Source of the DNA: JBPOIC01 sp052034865
GTDB taxonomy: Bacteria; UBA10199; JADFYH01
Direction of reading: 5' to 3'
Length of the DNA stretch: 47,285 nucleotides
Assembly: GCA_052034865.1 (NCBI GenBank)
Contig: JBPOIC010000041.1
Coordinates: forward strand, 1 to 47,285
Within the stretch, counting starts at the first letter, position 1. Each line of letters starts with the position of its first letter. The position numbers and the translations under genes were made by a program. Under the pieces are notes generated by a model. It saw nothing but the letters and a program-made list of their open reading frames with translations, did no database searches and had not been told where the DNA came from. Of this stretch, positions 41,088 through 47,285 are shown piece by piece.

Positions 41088-41133
41088 TTGTTGCGGCAGG
41101 TTTAACCGCTCATCATTTTTCTAAAGGGGATTT

Positions 41134-41691
41134 ATGCATTCGGATAAAAAAACACGGGTTGTGAAGCGTTATCAAAACCGAAAGCTCTACGATACGCAGA
41201 GCAGCTGTTATGTCACCCTTGAAGATATTGCGAATTTTATCCGCAATGGAGAAGACGTTGTCGTGATCGACAACAAAAATCAGGAAGACCTCACCACGAT
41301 TACCTTTTCACAAATCATTTTCGAGCAGGAAAAAAAGAAGAAGCACCATTTACCCCTCCAGGCCTTGCGCAATATCATTCAAAGTGGAGGCGAACAGCTG
41401 GTGGATTTCTTTCAAAAATCAATTCATAGCGTGTCGCATATTTCGACTGTGAAAGATGAGGCCGAAAAGGTCATTGATAAAATCCGCGATGAAATCGAAG
41501 ACGGGGGTGCTTTCGTAAAGGATTATCTGGCCAAGGCCCACAATAGTATCGATGATTTTTCAAAAAAATTTGAAGAAAAGGTAAAGTCGCTGGGACGCGT
41601 AACCAACATTCCCCAATTGCGTTCCGAAATCCGTTCCCTCCAGCAAAAAGTGGTCGACCTCGAGCGTAAAATCAAACGCTTTGAAAAATGA
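41134..41691 (+). CDS. phaR: PhaR-type polyhydroxyalkanoate synthesis regulator
   Basis: A 185-residue protein. The N-terminal PHB_acc_N DNA-binding domain is unmistakable (VVKRYQNRKLYDTQSSCYVT, LEDIANFIRNGEDVVVIDNK). The remainder is helical, with phasin-like coiled coil at the C-terminus (LRSEIRSLQQKVVDLERKIK). PhaR binds PHA granules and represses phasin genes. RBS AAAGGGG precedes the ATG. It stands 80 bases upstream of the ArsA-like pair on the same strand. Confidence 0.92.
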   Translation: MHSDKKTRVVKRYQNRKLYDTQSSCYVTLEDIANFIRNGEDVVVIDNKNQEDLTTITFSQIIFEQEKKKKHHLPLQALRNIIQSGGEQLVDFFQKSIHSVSHISTVKDEAEKVIDKIRDEIEDGGAFVKDYLAKAHNSIDDFSKKFEEKVKSLGRVTNIPQLRSEIRSLQQKVVDLERKIKRFEK

Positions 41692-41771
41692 TCCGAACTG
41701 TTTTTCCCTTCAGATGAACCGGTTTGTTCTTTCCGAAACCTGTGGTTAATCGTAGTGAATCCCACCCTATT

Positions 41772-42764
41772 ATGCTTCTGGACGATATCCTTAGTCGAAG
41801 GCTCATCATTGTTTCAGGAAAAGGCGGTGTAGGCAAAACAACGGTCGCAGCCACCCTGGGGCTACTGGCAGCAGAGGCCGGCAAAAAAACACTCATCGCA
41901 GAAATCAATGCTGCCGAGCGCATGGCCGATCTTTTCAAGACCCCGCCCATTGGCTACAAAGAAACCCGGCTTTCTGAAAAGCTCTTCGCGATCAATATTG
42001 ATCCGCGTTCTGCATTTGAAGAATACATCCTCGAGCAGATTCACAGCTCCAAACTCTTTCATCTGGTTTTTGAAAACCGTTTTGTCCGCAAATTTTTAGA
42101 TGCCACTCCGGGGCTTAACGAGCTTTTGGAAATTGGCAAGATCTGGGCCTTGACCGAGCGCGACCTTGATGAATCGGGCGAGCGACCCAAGTACGATCTT
42201 GTGATCGTCGATGCTCCGGCAACCGGCCATGGCCTTGCGTTTTTGAACGTCGCGCGGGTGGTGGTCGAAGCGGTTCGGGTGGGGCCGTTGAAAAACAAGG
42301 CCGAGCAGATCATGCGGCTGATTCAGGATCCTAAAAAAACCCTCCTCATTCTCACGACTTTGGCCGAAGAAATGCCCGTCAATGAAACCCTTGAAATGAT
42401 GGAATCGGCACGCTCCAAAGTTAAAATTGCCTGCGGTCCTGTGATCGCCAATGCCCTGTTTCCATCCATTTTCGAAGATAAGGAATGGAAAAACCTAAGC
42501 CAGAAAATCGCCAGGGCAGAAGATCCCGAAATCCAAAAACCTCTTTGTCTTGTCACTGATCTTTACCGCAAACGCGTGTTGCTCGAACGATTTTATCTTA
42601 ACAAACTGAAAATGAATCTGGATGCACGAGCACACCTGCTTTTGCTTCCTTTTCTTTTTAAAACAGAATTCAATGTCAACGCCTTGGAGGAGCTTGCCAC
42701 GCATCTGGAAGAGGCCTGTCTTGCATCCACCCCCATCCGCAAACATCGACGAAAGCAACCATGA
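41772..42764 (+). CDS. ArsA/Get3-family ATPase (first of a pair)
   Basis: A 330-residue protein from ATG 41772 (MLLDDILSRR); an upstream TTG (41724) adds 16 unlikely residues. The deviant Walker A GKGGVGKT (16-23) with the signature Lys17 is intact, and the switch segment YDLVIVDAPATGHGLAFL is present. The Cys residues used by ArsA for arsenite are not evident, and no other ars genes are near, so arsenic export is unlikely. The stop overlaps the start of the second paralogue (ATGA). In other bacteria such pairs are found beside PHA regulators, but their role is not settled. Confidence 0.9.
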   Translation: MLLDDILSRRLIIVSGKGGVGKTTVAATLGLLAAEAGKKTLIAEINAAERMADLFKTPPIGYKETRLSEKLFAINIDPRSAFEEYILEQIHSSKLFHLVFENRFVRKFLDATPGLNELLEIGKIWALTERDLDESGERPKYDLVIVDAPATGHGLAFLNVARVVVEAVRVGPLKNKAEQIMRLIQDPKKTLLILTTLAEEMPVNETLEMMESARSKVKIACGPVIANALFPSIFEDKEWKNLSQKIARAEDPEIQKPLCLVTDLYRKRVLLERFYLNKLKMNLDARAHLLLLPFLFKTEFNVNALEELATHLEEACLASTPIRKHRRKQP

Positions 42765-43876
42765 GTTTTCAGGATCTGATTGCCAGTAAAAAACTGATTG
42801 TCTGCTGCGGTTCAGGAGGAGTGGGAAAAACCACGCTCTCGGCAGCTCTTGCCCTCAAGGCCTGTCAAATCCATTCAAAAGTGGTGGTTCTTACCATTGA
42901 TCCGGCCCGTCGTTTGGCGAACTCGCTGGGGGTCTCCCGGTTGGGAGATGAAGAGCGTGAAATTGATATTTCGTCACTGGCCCACTCTAAATCGGATCCG
43001 CCGGGTCGTCTGTTTGCATTGATGCTCGATACGAAGCGTACCTTCGATAAAATCATCGAACGCTATGCCCCCAATGCAGAAGCCAGGGAGTCAATTTTTA
43101 AAAATCCTCTCTACCAACATCTTTCGAATATGATCGCTGGCTCCCAGGAGTACATGGCGATGGAAAAGGTGTATGAGCTGTATCAAAAAAACGAATACGA
43201 TCTGATCATTCTCGATACTCCTCCCACTCAGCATGCCCTCGATTTTTTAGAAGCCCCGCAAAAAATGGTGAATGCCGTTACCGACAGCATGCTCAAGTGG
43301 TTGTTAAAACCTTCGCTTTTTTTGGGAAAGACATCGCTTAAGCTTTTGGGAAAAGGGGCAGGAAAGATTTTCAAGACCTTTAGCCATGTGGTGGGGATGG
43401 AGTTTTTGGAAGATCTTTCCGTAATGATTTTGTCCACCGCAGGTTTGCTGGAAGGATTTAAAGACCGTGCCCAAGAAGTTCAGACTCTTCTGCGAAACTC
43501 CAACACAACTTTTCTACTGGTTTCCGCACCGCGGGCCCTGGTGTTAAAAGAGGCGCTCTATTTTTATGAGCGCATCCAGGAGTTTGGACTTCCTTTTGGG
43601 GGATTTTTGATCAACCAGGTTTACCAGACACAAGCCGGAGACCTGAGCCAGTCAAGATTGGGTGAAGTGATGGAAGGTCTGAATTTAAGCGATGATGAGC
43701 AGCAGGGCCTGCTACAGATTTACAAATCTTACCATTCTTTGGTTTCTCAGGATCAAAAGCAATTAAGGTTGCTCAAAGACAAGGTAGGGAAAAAAGAAAT
43801 GCTCGTTCTCGTGCCTCGTCTTGAAAGCGATGTACACAATTTGAGGGGGCTTTGTGATTTGGGGACTTATCTGTGA
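42761..43876 (+). CDS. ArsA/Get3-family ATPase (second of a pair), signature lysine replaced
   Basis: A 371-residue protein. The P-loop reads GSGGVGKTT (about 17-25): the catalytic Lys of GKT is kept but the intermonomer 'signature' Lys of the family is Ser19. Downstream motifs IDPARRLANSLG and YDLIILDTPPTQHALDFL are typical. It probably forms a heterodimer with the preceding protein, the latter supplying the signature lysine. It is translationally coupled to it by a 4-base overlap. Confidence 0.9.
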   Translation: MSFQDLIASKKLIVCCGSGGVGKTTLSAALALKACQIHSKVVVLTIDPARRLANSLGVSRLGDEEREIDISSLAHSKSDPPGRLFALMLDTKRTFDKIIERYAPNAEARESIFKNPLYQHLSNMIAGSQEYMAMEKVYELYQKNEYDLIILDTPPTQHALDFLEAPQKMVNAVTDSMLKWLLKPSLFLGKTSLKLLGKGAGKIFKTFSHVVGMEFLEDLSVMILSTAGLLEGFKDRAQEVQTLLRNSNTTFLLVSAPRALVLKEALYFYERIQEFGLPFGGFLINQVYQTQAGDLSQSRLGEVMEGLNLSDDEQQGLLQIYKSYHSLVSQDQKQLRLLKDKVGKKEMLVLVPRLESDVHNLRGLCDLGTYL

Positions 43877-43954
43877 TCGACTCACAGACCGTTGTTAGGA
43901 GTCGTCTCCTCCGGACAGATCCTCCAAACGCAGATATGTCGCAAACCAGAAAAT

Positions 43955-43991
43955 TGAATTCAGGGACTTCTTCTGAATTTAGGCTTTTTTC
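43955..43991 (+). terminator. Possible terminator after the ArsA-like pair, in a 340-base gap
   Basis: AATTCAG (43958-43964) pairs with CTGAATT (43974-43980), followed after five bases by six T. The distance between stem and T-run is larger than ideal. The rest of 43877-44216 holds no gene that I can support, only further CTGAATTC-type small repeats (44034-44047). Confidence 0.4.
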
Positions 43992-44216
43992 CAATCACCC
44001 ATAGCACACCATGCCTTTATCCTCTTTTGTTTCCTGAATTCTTCTGCAAACCCTCTTGAACTTTTGGACATCAATTTGCACTTCCATTCTCTCATGAGCT
44101 TGATCTATTAGGATCGGGTTTCAAAACCCCTTTAAAATTAAAGAGCTAGGTTTTCTTTGCCAGGCAGAGATCGCCGAAAGATTTGGCAAGTGGCTTAATT
44201 TTAGGCAGGAGCGGGG

Positions 44217-45674
44217 ATGCTATCTCTCCTTCAAAACTATTCCTTGAATGATTCCTTCGACGAGATGTTTCAGGCGGGGGCAAGCCCGCGGCCTGAATAT
44301 CTACGTCTGGCTGAATTTTTAAAACAGCTTCCCAAAAACGAATTTCAAAAACGCACCCAGCTGGCCGAGCTTTCCTTACGTATGCGCGGTGTCACCTACA
44401 CCGTTTACGGTGATTCTCAAGGGATTGAGAAAATCCTCCCCTTCGACATCCTGCCCCGCATTTTAAAAGCAAAAGAATGGGAAGTTTTAAGCAAAGGCCT
44501 CAGTCAGCGCGTGCTCGCTCTCAACGCCTTCCTACATGACATTTACCATGATCAAAAAATTCTAAAGACCTCCCTTTTGCCGCCTGAGATCATTTTAAAG
44601 AGTCCGCTTTATCAGCAAAAAATGAAAGGCGTGAGAGTCCCGGCGGATGTTTATGTGCATATTTCCGGGATTGATTTGATCCGCGATGAAGAGGGTGTAT
44701 TTTATGTGTTGGAAGATAATCTGCGCTGTCCTTCGGGCGTTTCGTATCTGCTTGAGAATCGGGAAAACCTTCAAAAGGTCATGCCCGAGCTATTCTCAAT
44801 CTACGGTGTCCGTCCCGTGGCAACCTACCCGCATGATTTATTGATCACCCTTCAATCCTTTGTGCCCAATGAGACTTATCCAACAGCTGTTCTACTCACC
44901 CCAGGTATCTACAACAGTGCCTATTTTGAACACGCTTTTTTGGCCTCCGAAATGGGAATCCCCCTGGTCGAAGGCAACGACATCGTGGTCAAAAACAAAA
45001 AAGTCTTCATGAAAACAACTGGAGGACTCACCCCCGTGCACGTGATTTATCGGCGTGTCGATGATGAGTTCTTAGATTCCAAGGCATTTCGAAAGGATTC
45101 GATGTTAGGCGTGGCGGGTTTATTTGAGGCCTATACTGCCGGAAATGTCGTCCTGGCGAATGCCATTGGAAATGGTGTGGCCGATGACAAGGCGGTCTAT
45201 CCTTATGTTTCCAAAATGATCGAATTTTATTTGCAGGAAGAGCCGTTGCTCCCCAGTCTTAAAACCTATCACCTCGATCGCCCGGAGGAGTGCGAGTACG
45301 TTCTTGATAATCTGCCAAAGATGGTCGTGAAAACCGCCTGGGGTTCTGGAGGTTACGGAATGCTCATGGGCTCTCAATCAACCTCGAGCGAACGTGATGC
45401 ATTTGTGAAAAAAATTCGCGAAAACCCCCGCGGCTATATTGCTCAAAGGATTGTCTCTTTCTCTTCTCATCCTGCTTACATTTCAGAAACAAAAAGTCTG
45501 GAGCCCCGTCGGGTGGATTTGCGCCCTTATGTGTTGATGGATGCCGAAAAGCGCGTGCGTATCGTCCCGGGCGGTCTGACACGCGTTGCACTGGTGCGTG
45601 ATTCACTCGTTGTCAATTCGTCGCAGGGCGGTGGAGGCAAAGATACCTGGGTGCTGAGTGAGGAAGAGGATTGA
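44217..45674 (+). CDS. Circularly permuted ATP-grasp type 2 protein
   Basis: A 485-residue protein with RBS GCAGGAG. Landmarks are RMRGVTYTVYGD, the DVYVHISGIDLIRDEEGVFYVLEDNLRCPSGVSY block (positions about 143-176; Asp and Asn for metal binding), TPGIYNSAYFEHAFLA, and VVKTAWGSGGYGML. This fits CP_ATPgrasp_2, a ligase-like fold predicted to make peptide-type bonds. It is commonly encoded with an alpha-E protein and a transglutaminase-like protein; the alpha-E gene follows here. Confidence 0.92.
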   Translation: MLSLLQNYSLNDSFDEMFQAGASPRPEYLRLAEFLKQLPKNEFQKRTQLAELSLRMRGVTYTVYGDSQGIEKILPFDILPRILKAKEWEVLSKGLSQRVLALNAFLHDIYHDQKILKTSLLPPEIILKSPLYQQKMKGVRVPADVYVHISGIDLIRDEEGVFYVLEDNLRCPSGVSYLLENRENLQKVMPELFSIYGVRPVATYPHDLLITLQSFVPNETYPTAVLLTPGIYNSAYFEHAFLASEMGIPLVEGNDIVVKNKKVFMKTTGGLTPVHVIYRRVDDEFLDSKAFRKDSMLGVAGLFEAYTAGNVVLANAIGNGVADDKAVYPYVSKMIEFYLQEEPLLPSLKTYHLDRPEECEYVLDNLPKMVVKTAWGSGGYGMLMGSQSTSSERDAFVKKIRENPRGYIAQRIVSFSSHPAYISETKSLEPRRVDLRPYVLMDAEKRVRIVPGGLTRVALVRDSLVVNSSQGGGGKDTWVLSEEED

Positions 45675-45704
45675 GAATGGATAATATTTTGTTGTGAGTT
45701 GTGG

Positions 45705-45915
45705 ATTCTTCTACGGGCGATGCATGCCTAGCCCGTAGAATTACATTTATCTCGCTCCGACTGTAGGGGAGATCCCATGGGTCGCCCTGAATGTTCTGTT
45801 CGTTAAATTATGGGTGATCCGCCTCCGGCAGATCGCAAGGAAGCCCGCAGCGTCTTTGCAAGGAGCGTAGCGACGAAGCAATCCAGAAATCAATAGATTG
45901 AACTCAGGGTTTTGC
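45705..45915. repeat. Hairpin and REP-like repeats between the ATP-grasp and alpha-E genes
   Basis: TTCTACGGGC pairs with GCCCGTAGAA around GATGCATGCCTA (10-bp stem, no T-run). It is followed by TGTAGGGGAGATC...GGTCGCCC near 45762 and by TTTGCAAGGAGCGTAGCGAC near 45858-45880, both of which look like short interspersed bacterial repeats. No gene is seen in 45675-45962. Confidence 0.5.
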
Positions 45916-45962
45916 TTCTGACTCCTGGATTCTGAATAAAGAGAGATCAATCGGAATATTTT

Positions 45963-46967
45963 ATGCTCAGTCGAATTGCCGAAAATCTGTTCTGGATGGG
46001 ACGCTCGATCGAGCGAGTGACTAACACCATCAGCCTGCTTCAGGCGACGCATCTGGCCGTTCTTGAAGGGGGGCATTTGGGAGTGCTTCCGCCGCACCTG
46101 TGGGAATCACTTCTGGCGGCCAATCAGGAACTGGAATCCTTTGAAAACACGCAGCGCGAAATCAACGAAAAAACAGTCTATGAATTTTTAATCCTCTCCC
46201 CCGAAAATCCCAGTTCTGTATTCCGCTGTATCTGGAATGTGCGCGAAAACCTCCGCTCGGCCCGAAATCTGCTTTCTCAAAGTTTGTGGCTCATCGTGAA
46301 CGAATTCTATCACACCCTCCAGGCGCTTAAAGTCGAAGAAATTCTATCTTTAGATCGCGAATCATTTTTTAGAAAAGCGCGCACGTTTTGTCTGGCCTTT
46401 GCCGGCGCCTGCGATCACACCCTGTTGCGTGATGAAGTCTGGTATTTTTTAAGGATGGGCCGCTCGCTGGAGCGCGCCATTCAGACGGCCTGGCTTCTTG
46501 AGTTCAACAATGTGATTTTACAGGAGACGATCGAAGGCTCCAGTCGCGCCCAACATTTGCACCAATGGCAAATTCTTTTAAGATCCGTTGATGGATTGGA
46601 GGCCTACGTTCAAACCTATCAGAACCGCATTCTTGCGCGAAATGGTGCTGAGTTGCTTATTCGGCAAACCACTTTTCCACGCTCGATTCTGTTTAACATC
46701 CAGTCATTGCGCGGCATCCTCGAGGCATTGCCTCACTATGAAAACTCGATTCCGTTTTGGCTCTTGAAACAGAATGTCACTGGCCTCGAATCCGAACTCC
46801 AGATCCACTCGATGGAAAGTCTTTTTAAAAGTGGGTTCGGGCCATTTTTGCAAAACATCCTGAAATGTTTGCTCAATCTTAACGGCTTGATCTCCCAAGC
46901 CTATTTTGGAATGCCCACTGGAAAGGAAGAAGAGATTTCCGAAGAACGGATGGAAATAGTGCAGTAG
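45963..46967 (+). CDS. Alpha-E domain protein
   Basis: A 334-residue all-helical protein. It opens with MLSRIAENLFWMGRSIERV, the diagnostic alpha-E start, and repeats a related RMGRSLERAIQTAWLLE segment near residue 165. Alpha-E proteins are predicted to work with the circularly permuted ATP-grasp enzyme and a transglutaminase-like peptidase in an uncharacterised peptide modification or degradation pathway. No clear ribosome-binding site precedes the ATG. Confidence 0.92.
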   Translation: MLSRIAENLFWMGRSIERVTNTISLLQATHLAVLEGGHLGVLPPHLWESLLAANQELESFENTQREINEKTVYEFLILSPENPSSVFRCIWNVRENLRSARNLLSQSLWLIVNEFYHTLQALKVEEILSLDRESFFRKARTFCLAFAGACDHTLLRDEVWYFLRMGRSLERAIQTAWLLEFNNVILQETIEGSSRAQHLHQWQILLRSVDGLEAYVQTYQNRILARNGAELLIRQTTFPRSILFNIQSLRGILEALPHYENSIPFWLLKQNVTGLESELQIHSMESLFKSGFGPFLQNILKCLLNLNGLISQAYFGMPTGKEEEISEERMEIVQ

Positions 46968-46974
46968 GTTTTCA

Positions 46975-47220
46975 ATCGAATTCAATTTCTTTCTTCTGAA
47001 TTCTGATTGTTTTTATTCCCCTCCTTTGGAGGGATGCCCGTCAGGGCGGGGTGGTTCTGCCTTAAGGTAGGAAATGAGGTTGAAAAATTAAATCCTCACC
47101 CTCCCTCAAATCTGCGCTCATCATGGGCAGGAGGGTGGGCGATGCATGCATCGCCCCTATAGGGAGATTGATTTTCAAGGTTTTTCTTCTGAATTCTGGA
47201 TTCTGACTCCTGAATTCTGT
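46975..47220. repeat. Cluster of small dispersed repeats after the alpha-E gene
   Basis: CTTCTGAATTCTG occurs near 46990 and 47183, and CTCCTGAATTCTG near 47206. CCTCCTTTGGAGG forms a hairpin near 47034, and GGGCGATGCATGCATCGCCC (about 47136-47155) is a perfect palindrome. No gene is supported in 46968-47270. Confidence 0.5.
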
Positions 47221-47270
47221 CTTTTAAAAGCCAAAATGAGACTTAATCACTTTTTATAAGAGATTCCAGC

Positions 47271-47285
47271 CATGACACTCAATGT
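47271..47285 (+). CDS. Start of a further gene, cut by the window edge
   Basis: ATG ACA CTC AAT begins 15 bases before the end, with AAGAGA about ten bases upstream. By analogy with other loci a transglutaminase-like protein would be expected here, but five codons cannot show it. Confidence 0.3.

Noticed and set aside
41724..43876. Arsenic resistance operon
   Set aside because: ArsA-like proteins are present, but there is no arsB, arsC, arsR or arsD and the arsenite-binding cysteines are not evident.

Overview
The window looks like a chromosomal segment of a Gram-negative (diderm) bacterium carrying an integrated conjugative element. I cannot name the species. The right flank (TatA, a PhaR-type PHA regulator, two ArsA/Get3-like ATPases, a circularly permuted ATP-grasp protein and an alpha-E protein) resembles metagenome-derived 'deltaproteobacterial'/Bdellovibrionota-like lineages, but that is impression, not proof.

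Layout. (1) 10-2112: a type I-E-like CRISPR array of 35 repeats and 34 spacers of 32 nt, read rightward; the leader and any cas genes would lie off the left edge. (2) 2171-8476: a frameshifted ankyrin gene, a very stable inverted repeat that buries the ribosome-binding site of a small acidic protein gene, and a 1590-residue helical-repeat/FHA protein. (3) 8585-13780: a transfer-initiation module organised like R388 oriT-trwA-trwB-trwC: small relaxosome-type proteins, a hairpin that could be oriT, a ribbon-helix-helix protein, a VirD4/TrwB coupling protein and a MobF relaxase-helicase. (4) 13811-25454: a compact NO2- to NO to N2O module: SCO, SUMF1-like protein, copper nitrite reductase fused to cytochrome c, a possible Cys-rich microprotein, a Crp/Fnr regulator, NnrS, NorD, NorQ, NorB, a two-heme NorC and an outer-membrane channel. 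No nitrous oxide reductase is visible. (5) 25654-27294: a 5'-truncated ardC and an AT-rich DUF5677-like gene. (6) 27332-36240: a leftward VirB/Trw-type type IV secretion operon in the order virB2-3-4-5-6-8-9-10-11-1. (7) 36352-39993: AlpA-like regulator, DnaC-like ATPase, DUF1376 protein, excisionase and a tyrosine integrase whose arm-binding domain is cut off by an in-frame TAA. (8) 40070-40142: tRNA-Gly(CCC), the probable integration target. (9) 40348 to the end: ordinary chromosome with interspersed small repeats.

How it fits together. The denitrification genes lie between the relaxase gene and a decapitated ardC, so they look like cargo acquired by a conjugative element. Two small regulatory systems can be read from the DNA. 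First, tandem 10-bp repeats of the type (N)TTTG(T/G)CCCC abut the presumptive -35 of three element promoters (trwABC, virB, xis-int); the RHH protein is the obvious candidate ligand. Second, palindromes of the form TATGA-N6-TCATA lie upstream of the nirK operon, of the porin-norCBQD operon and between the Crp/Fnr gene and nnrS, as expected for an NO-responsive Crp/Fnr regulon. The left end of the element and its att site were not found in the window, so whether the CRISPR array belongs to the element is open.
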